Source: Acidobacteriota bacterium
GTDB taxonomy: Bacteria; Acidobacteriota; Thermoanaerobaculia; UBA5066; Gp7-AA6
Direction: 5' to 3'
Length of the DNA: 40,814 bases
Assembly (NCBI GenBank): GCA_003222385.1
Contig: QHVV01000080.1
Coordinates: forward strand, 20,129 to 60,942
In this document: piece by piece, positions 1 to 8,059 of the stretch
Layout of the letters: every line of letters begins with the position of its first letter
Position numbering within the stretch: the stretch's first letter is position 1
Program-made: the position numbers and the translations under genes
The notes under the pieces: model-generated
The model's input: the letters and a program-made list of their open reading frames with translations, nothing else
The model's database searches: none
Told to the model about the DNA's origin: nothing

Positions 1-1
1 C

Positions 2-85
2 GGATTCGCCTTCTCCGGCTTCGCGGATGCGGTGGCGGTCGGCGTGCTACTCTTCGGCCTCCTACGCCTGCGCCGGGCGCGGTGA
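2..85 (+). CDS. C-terminal tail of a membrane protein, possibly apolipoprotein N-acyltransferase (partial)
   Basis: The frame is open from the left edge to a TGA at 83-85. It encodes 27 residues: a hydrophobic stretch (ADAVAVGVLLFGLL) followed by a basic tail (RLRRAR), which is how an inner-membrane protein ends when its last helix exits into the cytoplasm. In many Gram-negative bacteria lnt, the last enzyme of lipoprotein maturation, lies directly upstream of prfB, and the length and basic end suit an Lnt C-terminus. That identity rests on neighbourhood and hydrophobicity only. No catalytic residue lies inside the window, so any other polytopic membrane protein remains possible. Confidence 0.4.
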   Translation, partial: GFAFSGFADAVAVGVLLFGLLRLRRAR

Positions 86-134
86 ACTGAGGCGGGAACT
101 GACCCTCCTGGATCAGACCCCGCGACGAATTGAG

Positions 135-1254
135 ATGACCGAACGCGACGACCTCCTCTCCTCTCTCTCCGACGCCTCGGAACGCCTGGCGGCGCTCCGG
201 GGCTATCTTTGATCGGGACGCCGCGCGGAGCGCGCTCGAGGAGCTGAGGCAGAAGACCGCCGCGACCGATTTCTGGGCCCGCCCCGAGGAGGCGCAGGAA
301 GTCCTCCGGACGATTCGCGGGCACGAAAAGACGCTCGAGACTGCGGATCGCCTGGACGAGCTCGCCGACGAGCTCACCACATTCGTCGAGCTCCTGAAAG
401 AGGGGGAGCCTGCCGAGCCGGATGCGCGCGAAGCGATCCGCTCCGTTCGGCAGTTCGCCGACGATCTCGAGCTCACCGTCAAGATGGGCGCCTCCGAGGA
501 TCCGAAGAACGCCTGGCTCATGATCCACGCGGGCGCCGGCGGGACCGAATCCCAGGACTGGGCGGAGATGCTTCTGCGGATGTACCTGCGCTTCGCCGAG
601 GAGCGCGGCTGGAAGGCGGAGCTGATCGAGAGGCAGGACGGCGAGGAGGCGGGCCTCAAGAGCGCGACCCTTCACGTCGTGGGTGACCACGCATACGGCT
701 ACCTGAAAGGCGAGATGGGGGTCCACCGTCTCGTCCGCATCTCCCCGTTCGACGCGGCCAAGCGCCGGCACACGTCCTTCGCCTCGATCTACGTTTCGCC
801 CGAGATCGACGAGGACATCCAGATCGAGATCGCCGACAAGGATCTCCGAATCGACACGTACCGCTCGAGCGGCGCCGGAGGGCAGCACGTCAACGTCACC
901 GACTCGGCCGTCCGGATCACGCACCTTCCCACGGGCATCGTCGTGACGTGCCAGAACGAGCGGAGCCAGGGGCGCAATCGCGACATGGCGATGAAGGTTC
1001 TGCGGGCGCGGTTGTACCAGAAAGCGCTGGACGAGCGGCGCGCCGAGGAAGAGCGGCGCGTCGGCGACAAGAAGTCGATCGAGTGGGGGAGTCAGATCCG
1101 GTCCTACGTGCTTCACCCGTACCGCATGGTCAAGGACCACCGGACCGGGTACGAGACCGGCAACACCGACGCGGTCCTGAACGGCTCCCTGACGCCGTTC
1201 ATCGAGGCGTACCTCATGGCGAGTCCGAAGTCCAAGGTCCAGACTCCGAAGTAG
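135..1254 (+). CDS. prfB: Peptide chain release factor 2, with programmed +1 frameshift
   Basis: Release factor 2 reads UGA and UAA in the ribosomal A site and triggers peptide release. The gene is in two frames. Codons 1-25 run from ATG 135 to CTT 207-209 and meet an in-frame TGA at 210-212. After a +1 slip translation continues from GAT at 211 for 347 codons to TAG 1252-1254, giving 372 residues, close to the 365 of E. coli RF2. The peptidyl-hydrolysis GGQ motif (GAGGQHVN) falls at about residues 248-250 and the SPF tripeptide that reads the stop codon is present (RISPFDAAKRR). Taking the 256-codon in-frame piece from ATG 484 as the gene would lose domain 1. The Nudix gene follows after 14 bp. 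Confidence 0.96.
199..212 (+). promoter_or_regulatory. prfB programmed +1 frameshift site
   Basis: An internal Shine-Dalgarno-like GGGG (199-202) lies just before TAT CTT TGA (204-212). This is the same order as in E. coli, where AGGGGG precedes UAU CUU UGA. When RF2 is scarce the ribosome pauses at UGA, slips +1 on CUU and makes RF2, so the protein controls its own level. The base after TGA here is T, whereas E. coli has the leakier UGAC context. Confidence 0.93.
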
Positions 1255-1268
1255 AGGTCGTGCGGGCG

Positions 1269-1820
1269 ATGAACTGGATGGAGGACATCGAGCGGCGCCT
1301 CGCCTCGCGGCCGCGCCGTGCTCCCGAGAAGGGCAACGCCCGGCGCGCCGCGGTCCTCGTGCCGCTCTTCGTTCGCGAGGGGATGCTCTGGATCGTCTTC
1401 ACCCGCCGCACCGAGACGGTGGAGCACCATCGGGGGCAGATCTCCTTCCCCGGCGGGGCGGAGGAGGAAGACGACCGAGACCTCTCGGCGACCGCGCTCC
1501 GAGAGACCCACGAAGAGCTCGGCATCCTTCCGCAAGACGTGCGGCTTCTGGGAGCGCTCACCCCGATCGTCACGGTCACCGACTTCTACGTGGCGCCGTT
1601 CGTCGCAGCGATCCCCCAGCCGTACGTGTTCGCGCCGGCGGAGAGCGAGATCGCCGAGGTCGTGGAGGCGCCGGTCGCGGCGCTCTCCGATCCGGCGATC
1701 AAGGAGACGAGAATTCTGCCGGGCCGCGACGAGCCGGTGCTCTTTTACCGGTATGGAGAGAACGTCATCTGGGGCGCGACCGCCCGCATCCTGTCGGAGC
1801 TGCTCGAAGCGGTGGCGTAG
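1269..1820 (+). CDS. Nudix hydrolase, CoA pyrophosphatase type
   Basis: This 183-residue protein carries a full Nudix box: a Gly-Gly start (FPGGAEEED), then RETHEELGI, matching GX5EX7REUXEEXGU. The Nudix box binds the catalytic metal. Just upstream is VEHHRGQISFPGG, the extra motif typical of the CoA-diphosphatase (YeaB/NUDT7) branch, so the likely substrates are CoA and acyl-CoAs, cleaved to 4'-phosphopantetheine and 3',5'-ADP. ATG 1269 was chosen; a GTG three codons upstream (1260) is possible. The gene lies 14 bp after prfB and is probably co-transcribed. Substrate choice is inferred from the motif. The Nudix fold is certain. Confidence 0.88.
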   Translation: MNWMEDIERRLASRPRRAPEKGNARRAAVLVPLFVREGMLWIVFTRRTETVEHHRGQISFPGGAEEEDDRDLSATALRETHEELGILPQDVRLLGALTPIVTVTDFYVAPFVAAIPQPYVFAPAESEIAEVVEAPVAALSDPAIKETRILPGRDEPVLFYRYGENVIWGATARILSELLEAVA

Positions 1821-1843
1821 ACCTTCACTGATGGGCGGGGGGA

Positions 1844-1935
1844 GGGGTCGGTCTCCACTTGCCACTTTGCCCGCAAAGCGGCAAGGACAGCCGTCTGACT
1901 TTCAGCCTGCAGGTAGTCAGTGAAGACCTGACCCC
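1844..1935. repeat. Inverted-repeat-bounded element, copy 1
   Basis: The left end reads GGGGTCGGTCTCCAC and the right end GTGAAGACCTGACCCC. They are imperfect inverted repeats (the left copy has lost one A). Between them lies a smaller hairpin, GCCACTTTGC ... GCAAAGCGGC. A second copy with the same architecture is at 15423-15516. The element sits between the Nudix stop (1820) and the convergent DUF1684 stop (1947). The terminal sequence resembles REP sequences that I associate with RAYT (TnpA_REP) transposases, but no such gene is in the window. It may also act as a two-way terminator. Confidence 0.8.
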
Positions 1936-1946
1936 GCGAATGCCTC

Positions 1947-2837
1947 TTAATGCCTGCCGTAGCTCTTCTCGCCGGCCGGAATCGGGATCGGCAGCCGGTT
2001 CTGCGGCGGGGGCAGGGGACACGTCGCGAACGGGGTGAACGCGCACGGGGGGTTGTACGCCTTGTTGAAGTCCACGACGGTCCTGCCGTCCTTGCCCGGC
2101 CGCGGCGCGTACAGGAACCGGCCCGCGCCGTACGTTTCGGTGCCGTTCGTCCGGTCTCCGAAGATCAGAAACATCTCGTCCTCGCCCTGCTCGTTGACGG
2201 CGTCCAGGCGATGCTCTTTCCCATCGATCCGGAAGACGACCGCTCCGGGCGACGGCTCCTGCGAGATCGTCCCCAGGATGCTGGGGATCGCGATCGTCTT
2301 GCCCGCCGGGTACGGTTCGAACCGCGCGTCGAGGCGCCACGCGGAGCGGACGGGGAAGGCGTCGATCCCGTGGAACGCCTTTCGCGCGGCGTTCGCGCTG
2401 TCCTTGACCCGGACTCCCAGCTTGTCGCCGCGTTTGATGAGATAGAAGGAGATCGTCCCGTGCCGGGCGATCGTCGGCTTGCCCGATTCGTCGGAGGCGA
2501 GATCGAGCGACCGAACCCTCTCGGGTCCGCTCGTGACCTCGACGCCCGGCGCCACCTCGAGGTGGGCCCTGCCGCCGGCGAGCCGGATCCGGCCGAGCTC
2601 GGAGGGCGCCTTGCCGGCCGGGAGAACGATCCGGTTCGAAGGCGCCGAACCGATCGGATTGTCGCCCGTCTCCAGCCACGAGAGCGCGATCACCGTCAAC
2701 CAGCCGTCGTCCGCGGTCAGATGCCGGATCCGCTCGGAGCGCCACTTCTCGATCTCGGCGCGATAGGCCGTCTCCGACGCCGGCGCCGCCGGGAGCGCGG
2801 CCGTCAACGAAAGGAGAGCGAAGAGAAGACGGACCAC
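1947..2837 (-). CDS. DUF1684 family secreted protein
   Basis: This is a 296-residue protein with a Sec-type signal peptide (MVRLLFALLSLTAALPAAPA, cleavage near residue 20). The rest matches the DUF1684 family: WRSERIRHLTADDGWLTVIALSWLETG near the N-terminus, a central domain with a PFPAGK-like YPAGKTIAIPS, and the C-terminal ending FNKAYNPPCAFTPFATCPLPP with two conserved cysteines, then IPAGEKSY. Family members are common in Acidobacteriota and Bacteroidota and their biochemical role is, to my knowledge, unknown. The gene starts 19 bp after the TPR gene stop on the same strand, so it may be the last gene of the kinase-TPR operon. It converges on the Nudix gene. Confidence 0.85.
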   Translation of the reverse strand: MVRLLFALLSLTAALPAAPASETAYRAEIEKWRSERIRHLTADDGWLTVIALSWLETGDNPIGSAPSNRIVLPAGKAPSELGRIRLAGGRAHLEVAPGVEVTSGPERVRSLDLASDESGKPTIARHGTISFYLIKRGDKLGVRVKDSANAARKAFHGIDAFPVRSAWRLDARFEPYPAGKTIAIPSILGTISQEPSPGAVVFRIDGKEHRLDAVNEQGEDEMFLIFGDRTNGTETYGAGRFLYAPRPGKDGRTVVDFNKAYNPPCAFTPFATCPLPPPQNRLPIPIPAGEKSYGRH

Positions 2838-2856
2838 CGTCGAACCGAGGACGGCT

Positions 2857-4500
2857 TCAGCTGGCAGCGCGGTCGAGCGCCAGGAGCTGTTCCGCCCGAT
2901 CGAGGTTTCCCCGGGCCGCGGCCGGAGGCGTCTCGAGCGACAGCGACTTGTGCAGAGCTTCGACCGAGCCGGCGAAGTCGGCCCGGCGCATCCGGACGAC
3001 GCCCAGGTCGTTCCAGAGCACCGCCGACTTCGGGCTCGCCTCGAGCGCCTGGACGAGCGCCGCCTCCGCCTCCGCGAACTTTCCGGAGTCCGCCAGCGCC
3101 GCGGCGAGGCCGCTCGCCGCCTCCTCGTTGCCCGGCTCGGCCTCGAGAGCCGAAGCGTAGGCCGCGCGCGCCTCCTCGACGTTCTTCCGCTCCGTCCTCA
3201 TGTGCCCGACGGCCGACCAGAGACCCGCGGTCGGCGGCCCGAGGCGCGCGGCTTCCGCCAGCTCCTGCTCGGCTTCCTTCTGCGATCCCTTTTTCCGGTA
3301 AGCCCGGCCGAGGTTCTCGTGGTACGCTCCCTCCTGCGGCTTGAGCTTCACGGCCTCCGAGAAGTGCTGGATCGCCTGATCCACGTCGCCCGCGCGGTAG
3401 AGCAGAACGCCGAAGTCGTTGTGCGCCTCGGGAAAGGTCGCATCGATTTCGATAGCGCGCCCGTACGCCAGCCGTGCCCCGCTCGTGTCGCCCGCGGCGT
3501 CGAGCGACCGCCCGAGGCCCGTCGCGGCGGCGAGATTGTGCGCATCGAGCTCGAGCGCGCGGCGATAGTGGCTCGCCGCCGTGTTCCACTTCTTCTGCTG
3601 CTCGGCGATCCGCGCGAGCCCGAACTCCGCCCGGCCGTTCGAAGCATCGAGAACGACGGCGGCCGTGAACTCGCGCTCCGCGTCCGCCTCCTGGCCTCCG
3701 GCGGCCGCGATCTCGCCCAGGAGACGGTGCGCCTCGGCGCTCCGGGGGTCGAGGTCCGCCGCGCGGCGCGCGTGCGTCGTGGCGCCGGCGAGGTCGCCCG
3801 CTTTCAACGCCTTGTCGGAGGCGTCCAAGAGCGGCAACACGTTGACGCCCGGCTCGATCGGCGTGGGGCCGGTTCCGGCAGGCGCTCCGGAGATCGGCGA
3901 CGAGGTCACGAGGCCCTTCTGCAGGTCGGACGCCCGCTTCCGGGCAGCGTCGGACTCGGCGGAACGGCCCAGCTTTTCGTACGCCTCGGCCAGGAGGAGC
4001 TGGACTTCCGGATCGTTCGAGCCGGCCGCCGTCTTCAAGTCGCCGATCGCTTCCTCCATCTTCCCGTCCGACATCTTTCGCCGCGCGCTCCGTTTCAGCT
4101 CCTTGAGCTCCGAAGGGCCGAGCAACGGCGTCGTCCCCCCGATCTCCGCCCGAACCGCCTGCGCCAGCCGCGCGAAATCCGGGCTGTAGAGATCGCCGAT
4201 CACGACGAGGTCCGGCCGCGCCGAGTAGGCGGCCTTCAGGTTGTCGCGCGCGCTCTTCGAATTCCCCGCGATGTAGAACGCCCACGCGCTGTTCAGATAC
4301 AGATCCGCCTTGCGGTCCGCGGGCGCGTCGGCGGAATCGGCGGCGCGAGCGTATTTTTCAGCGGCCTCCTTGAAGCGGCCGGAGTCGAATGCCCGCTTCG
4401 CCTCGGCCTCGAGCCTCTCGGCGTTCTGCGCGAACGCGATCGCGGCCGCGAGCAGAAGACCCGCGAGCCCGGCCAGCGCGCGGATCGCGCGGGGTCTCAC
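2857..4500 (-). CDS. Large tetratricopeptide-repeat protein, exported
   Basis: The protein has 547 residues. The start chosen is GTG 4500, whose GTGA overlaps the kinase stop codon and which gives a clean signal peptide (basic RPRAIRAL, then LAGLAGLLLAAAIAFA, cleavage after AFA). No closer start gives a sensible N-terminus. From about residue 30 to the end it is a run of 34-residue TPR units; typical helices are AEAHRLLGEIAAAGGQEADA, AASHYRRALELDAHNLAA and YHENLGRAYRKKGSQKEA. TPR arrays bind other proteins. Translational coupling to the membrane kinase suggests it works with the kinase's extracytoplasmic part, but this is inferred. No enzymatic domain is visible. Confidence 0.85.
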   Translation of the reverse strand: MRPRAIRALAGLAGLLLAAAIAFAQNAERLEAEAKRAFDSGRFKEAAEKYARAADSADAPADRKADLYLNSAWAFYIAGNSKSARDNLKAAYSARPDLVVIGDLYSPDFARLAQAVRAEIGGTTPLLGPSELKELKRSARRKMSDGKMEEAIGDLKTAAGSNDPEVQLLLAEAYEKLGRSAESDAARKRASDLQKGLVTSSPISGAPAGTGPTPIEPGVNVLPLLDASDKALKAGDLAGATTHARRAADLDPRSAEAHRLLGEIAAAGGQEADAEREFTAAVVLDASNGRAEFGLARIAEQQKKWNTAASHYRRALELDAHNLAAATGLGRSLDAAGDTSGARLAYGRAIEIDATFPEAHNDFGVLLYRAGDVDQAIQHFSEAVKLKPQEGAYHENLGRAYRKKGSQKEAEQELAEAARLGPPTAGLWSAVGHMRTERKNVEEARAAYASALEAEPGNEEAASGLAAALADSGKFAEAEAALVQALEASPKSAVLWNDLGVVRMRRADFAGSVEALHKSLSLETPPAAARGNLDRAEQLLALDRAAS

Positions 4501-6344
4501 TGTCCGCCCATTCCCTGTTCGACCGCCACGGCGGCGGGCGGAGTCCAGGGGGTCTCGCCCCGTTCCGGCACGGTGATCTGCTGCGTCACCGGCTGGAAGC
4601 CTTCGCGGTGGAGCGTGACGCTGTACGTGCCCTTGGGCATCCGGAGCCGCGAGGCCTGCGGAAGGCTGCCCTTGTACTTTCCGCCGATGATGACGGAGGC
4701 GCCCGCCCACGACGCGTCGGCCTTGATGACGAGATACCCGACCGGGAACTGGTACGCGATCGTGTTGGACTCCTTGGGCCCGACCTTGAAGTCCCGCTGA
4801 TAGGGCTCGAGCCCCTCGGCCTCGAAACGCACGCGATGGCTGCCCTCGGCGAGCTCCAGCGTCCGGGCCGGGATCGAGGGCCCGATCGGCTTCCCGTCGA
4901 CGTAGAGAGTCGCGACCGGGATCGAGCTGAACTGAACGCGCCGCTTCGAGATCGGAACGGGCGCCGGGGCTGCGGCCGGAGGCGCTTCCCGCGCGGACGC
5001 GTCCTTCGGCGGAAGCTCGACCTTCGCCTGCGCCGGCTTCTGCGGCAGCTTCGGAGCGTTCAACTCCTTGCCGAGCTGCGGCTCGGGAAATTCGATCGGC
5101 GCCGCCTTCTCCGCGGGTTTCGCGGCGGGCGCCGAAGGCACGGGAGGCGCTTGTGATTTTCCGCGACTCAAATACAGGAACGCGGCGACTCCCGCGACCA
5201 GGACCGCGGCAACCGCGATGAAGATCGGCGTGCGGCTCGGAGCAGCGGGCGGCTGAAGAGCGATCTCCGCGCTCTTGCCGGCGATCGTCGCTTCGCCTGG
5301 CAGGTCCTCGGGATCGCGGAAGTTCACGAGCTCGAGCCCCGCCTTTCTCTTGAGAGAGGCGGACGACGGCGTCGCGTCGAGCGCGGCCGGAACCCGCGCC
5401 AGAGAGCCGGAAGGAGGCGTGATCGAGGAGGGCACGATCCCGCCGGACGGCGTCATGACGGTCGCGTCGATGTCGTCGGCGGGCAGGACCGCCGTTGGGA
5501 ACTGCCCGGACGACCCGGCAATCGCGCGCTGCACGTTCAGCAGGTCCTCCTTGAACGTGTCCATCGAGGGATAGCGGTTCTCGCGTTGCTTCTCCATCGC
5601 GCGGCCGACCGCGGCGACCAGCGGAGGAGGAGAATCGGGCGAGAGCATTTCGATCGGCTCGGGCGTCTCGTTCAGGATCTTGTAGAGAACCGTCGAGAGG
5701 TGCTCTCCCCGGAACGGCTTGCGATAGGTCAGAAGCTCGTAAGCGAGGATGCCGAGGGAGAAGATGTCGGTGCGGCGATCGACCGGCTCTCCGCGAATCT
5801 GCTCCGGAGCGAGGTAGGCCGAGGTCCCGAGCGTGATGCCGGTCTGGGTCAGGTTCGATTCCGTCTGGAGCGATTTCGCGATCCCGAAGTCCATGATCTT
5901 GACCGACCCGTCGTCGAGGACCCTCACGTTCGCGGGCTTGATGTCCCGATGGATGATTCCCGCCGCGTGCGCGTACGCGAGCCCGTCGGCGATGGCGACC
6001 AGGATCTCGACCTTGCGCTGGGTCGGCAGCGGATCGGCGCGCTTGATCTTCCTGTCGAGGTCCTCTCCCGAGAGGAACTCCTGAACGATATAGGGAATGC
6101 CGTTCTCGACGCCGAAGTCGTAGATGGTCGTGATGTGGCGGTGGTGGAGGTTTCCGGCGAGCTCGGCCTCCCGGAAGAACCGGCTCTTGATCTCCTCGTC
6201 GTTCAGCTGGCAAGTCTTGATCGCGACCGTTCGCTTGATGTACGGGTCGCGGCCGCGGTACACGGCACCGAAGCCCCCGGAACCGATCTTTCCGGTGACT
6301 TCGTATTTGCCGATCTTCTCGGGCAACGGGGTTTCTTGCGGCAT
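4497..6344 (-). CDS. Membrane Ser/Thr protein kinase with PEGA repeats
   Basis: This 615-residue bacterial Hanks-type kinase has its catalytic domain at about residues 14-275: glycine loop GKIGSGGFGAVY, ATP lysine in VAIK (K43), catalytic loop HRDIKPANV (D134), DFG (D152) and the APE motif as APEQ. A proline/serine-rich linker leads to one transmembrane helix at about 373-394 (IFIAVAAVLVAGVAAFLYL). Beyond it, an Ala/Pro/Lys-rich stretch is followed by two PEGA-type beta modules (about 467-600; VATLYVDGKPIG and ASVIIGGKYKG). The kinase is therefore cytoplasmic with an outer PEGA sensor or wall-binding part. The start ATG 6344 gives the family N-terminus (LPEKIGKYEVTGKIG). It overlaps the TPR gene by 4 bp. 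Confidence 0.93.
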   Translation of the reverse strand: MPQETPLPEKIGKYEVTGKIGSGGFGAVYRGRDPYIKRTVAIKTCQLNDEEIKSRFFREAELAGNLHHRHITTIYDFGVENGIPYIVQEFLSGEDLDRKIKRADPLPTQRKVEILVAIADGLAYAHAAGIIHRDIKPANVRVLDDGSVKIMDFGIAKSLQTESNLTQTGITLGTSAYLAPEQIRGEPVDRRTDIFSLGILAYELLTYRKPFRGEHLSTVLYKILNETPEPIEMLSPDSPPPLVAAVGRAMEKQRENRYPSMDTFKEDLLNVQRAIAGSSGQFPTAVLPADDIDATVMTPSGGIVPSSITPPSGSLARVPAALDATPSSASLKRKAGLELVNFRDPEDLPGEATIAGKSAEIALQPPAAPSRTPIFIAVAAVLVAGVAAFLYLSRGKSQAPPVPSAPAAKPAEKAAPIEFPEPQLGKELNAPKLPQKPAQAKVELPPKDASAREAPPAAAPAPVPISKRRVQFSSIPVATLYVDGKPIGPSIPARTLELAEGSHRVRFEAEGLEPYQRDFKVGPKESNTIAYQFPVGYLVIKADASWAGASVIIGGKYKGSLPQASRLRMPKGTYSVTLHREGFQPVTQQITVPERGETPWTPPAAVAVEQGMGGQ

Positions 6345-6364
6345 CGTCCTCGAGGGGCGCGGCA

Positions 6365-6370
6365 AGTTTA
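6365..6370 (-). promoter_or_regulatory. Probable -10 box for the kinase-TPR operon
   Basis: On the minus strand this reads TAAACT inside the local palindrome GTTTAAAC, 20 nt before the kinase ATG, giving a short leader of about 13 nt. No convincing -35 box is visible. Confidence 0.4.
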
Positions 6371-6430
6371 AACGATCGGGCCCGCCGGCGAAACGCGATC
6401 CGGAGCGCCTTTCCGGCTGCCCGCTGCCGG

Positions 6431-6436
6431 TAAACT
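6431..6436 (+). promoter_or_regulatory. Probable -10 box, leaderless arrangement
   Basis: TAAACT ends 7 nt before the GTG start at 6444. A -10 box normally ends 6-8 nt before the transcription start, so the mRNA would begin at or next to the start codon. No Shine-Dalgarno sequence precedes the GTG. Confidence 0.5.
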
Positions 6437-6443
6437 CCGGGCC

Positions 6444-6989
6444 GTGACGGCGCCCGGTCGCCTTCTGCTCTTTTCCATCATCGGCTTCGCGCTCCTGCCC
6501 CCGGCATCCGGTTGCCGCCGCGGGAAGGCCGCCCTGGCCCGGGCGGCGAACTCGACCAAGCCGCTCCTGGCGCTCAAGTTCGTCCCGCCGCCGGACGGCC
6601 TCCTGACCGACCGCCATCTAGACCTCTACGTGAAGGTGCGACGCGCGGCGCACGACCGGTCCGAATCCGACGCGGCCCGGGCGCTCGGCGTCGACCCGGA
6701 CGAGTTCGCCTGGGTACGGGCCCGCATCGTCGAAGCCCTCGTGGCGCTCGACGAGACGCGGGTGCGCGACGCTTCTTCCGAGACGTACGCGCGAACGATC
6801 GCCTCGCTCCGGCAGACGCTCCGAAGCGTGCGAGACGCCCCGACCGCCCGGACGATCGAGTCGCAGATCGCGGGACTCGAGCGCGAACGGGGAGGCATGC
6901 GGCGGGCGGATCCCGTGCCGCCGGCGCTCGCCGCCAACACGCGGAAGGTTGCGGCCCGTCGAGCTGAGATCGAAGCGGCGCTCGAGTGA
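6444..6989 (+). CDS. Small hypothetical lipoprotein
   Basis: This protein of 181 residues starts at GTG. The N-terminus has a hydrophobic segment (LLLFSIIGFALLPPASGC) ending in an ASGC lipobox-like site, so lipid attachment at Cys24 is likely. The mature part is charged and mostly helical, rich in Arg, Ala and Glu, with regular heptad-like stretches (YARTIASLRQTLRSVRDAPTA). I recognise no family. It is divergent from the kinase operon and overlaps the following hydrolase gene by 4 bp (GTGA), so both are probably one transcript. Confidence 0.7.
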   Translation: MTAPGRLLLFSIIGFALLPPASGCRRGKAALARAANSTKPLLALKFVPPPDGLLTDRHLDLYVKVRRAAHDRSESDAARALGVDPDEFAWVRARIVEALVALDETRVRDASSETYARTIASLRQTLRSVRDAPTARTIESQIAGLERERGGMRRADPVPPALAANTRKVAARRAEIEAALE

Positions 6990-8023
6990 CCCGACTCGAA
7001 GAGCTCCTCGCCGGGGAGATCGAGAAGGGCTCGTTTCCCGGCGGAGTCGCCCTGGTCGGCGGCGTGGAGGGTGTGACCGACCTGGCTGCGGCGGGTTTCG
7101 CGGTCCGGGACCCCGAGGAAATCGCGGTCTCCGTCGACACGCTCTACGACCTGGCCAGCCTGACGAAGCCTCTCGTGTGCGGCGCGCTCGTCGCCGCGGC
7201 GCTTCCGGCGCTGGACTTGAAGTCTTCGCCGGCGCGGTATCTCCCGGAGTGGAAGGCCACCCGCTACGACGGCATCACTCTCGAGTCGCTGCTGACGCAC
7301 ACCTCGGGGCTCCCCGCCTGGTATCCGCTGTACGCGCGCGGCGAGGGTGCCGCAGCCTATCGGCGGACGCTCGGTTCGATCGAGCCCGAAGCGAAGCCGG
7401 GCGAGCGCGTGATCTACAGCGACTTGAACTTCCTCCTCTTCGGAGACCTGCTCGAGCTCCATCTCTCGGCGCCGCTCGATACGGCGTTCGCGAAGCTCGT
7501 CGGGCAGCCGGCCGGCTCGGCCGCCGCGTTCCTGCCGGGCCGGTCGCCGCGCGTGGCCGCCACCGAGAGGGGCGACGTCACGGAGAGACGGATGACGGCG
7601 GAGATGGGACTCTCCTATCCGCGGTTTCGCGACGGCGTAGTCTGGGGAGAGGTTCACGACGGCAACGCCTTCCGCCGCGGAGGCGTCGCGGGCAACGCGG
7701 GTCTCTTCGCTTCCGCGCGCGACGTGTGGTCGCTCGCCCGGCCGTGGCTCGACCCCGCGCGGGCGGAGATGACGCGCGACCGCACGGGAGAGCTGTCGGA
7801 GGCGCGCGGGCTCGCCTGGCAGGGCGGCCGCGGCGCCGGGTCCGCCGCCGCCTCGATGCCGGCCTCCGCCTTCGGCCATACCGGGTTCACGGGAACGTCC
7901 GTGTGGGTCGACCCGGAGGCCGGACGGATCGCCGTCCTGCTGACGAACCGCATCCATCCGCAAGCGCGTCCGATCGACTTCAACGGCGTGCGAAAACGCT
8001 TCCACGAAGCGGTCTGGAGCTGA
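6986..8023 (+). CDS. Serine beta-lactamase-fold hydrolase (class C / esterase family)
   Basis: This 345-residue protein has the fold motifs of penicillin-binding-protein-like hydrolases: the nucleophile SxxK as SLTK in YDLASLTKP, the second motif YSD in VIYSDLNFLLFG (Y-x-N in most relatives), and the third motif HTG in FGHTGFTGTSVWVDP. The segment LLTHTSGLPAW is also diagnostic. No signal peptide is visible, so it is probably cytoplasmic or held at the membrane by its partner lipoprotein. Relatives act as esterases, D-aminopeptidases or beta-lactamases, and the substrate cannot be read from sequence. The GTG start overlaps the upstream lipoprotein stop. Confidence 0.85.
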   Translation: MTRLEELLAGEIEKGSFPGGVALVGGVEGVTDLAAAGFAVRDPEEIAVSVDTLYDLASLTKPLVCGALVAAALPALDLKSSPARYLPEWKATRYDGITLESLLTHTSGLPAWYPLYARGEGAAAYRRTLGSIEPEAKPGERVIYSDLNFLLFGDLLELHLSAPLDTAFAKLVGQPAGSAAAFLPGRSPRVAATERGDVTERRMTAEMGLSYPRFRDGVVWGEVHDGNAFRRGGVAGNAGLFASARDVWSLARPWLDPARAEMTRDRTGELSEARGLAWQGGRGAGSAAASMPASAFGHTGFTGTSVWVDPEAGRIAVLLTNRIHPQARPIDFNGVRKRFHEAVWS

Positions 8024-8046
8024 CGAATCCAACCGGTTCCGCGTGG

Positions 8047-8052
8047 TATAGA
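8047..8052 (+). promoter_or_regulatory. Probable -10 box for the acyl-CoA operon
   Basis: TATAGA ends 7 nt before the thiolase GTG at 8060. It stands out as A+T-rich in a G+C-rich gap of 36 bp. Same leaderless layout as at 6431. Confidence 0.5.
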
Positions 8053-8059
8053 TAAAGAC

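Noticed and set aside
484-1254. prfB as a 256-residue protein starting at ATG 484
   Set aside because: This omits domain 1. The +1 frameshift from ATG 135 restores the full-length release factor.
2857-6213. One 1118-codon minus-strand frame spanning the kinase and TPR genes
   Set aside because: Its first half overlaps the kinase in another frame and is Arg-rich shadow. The true TPR gene begins at GTG 4500 with a signal peptide.
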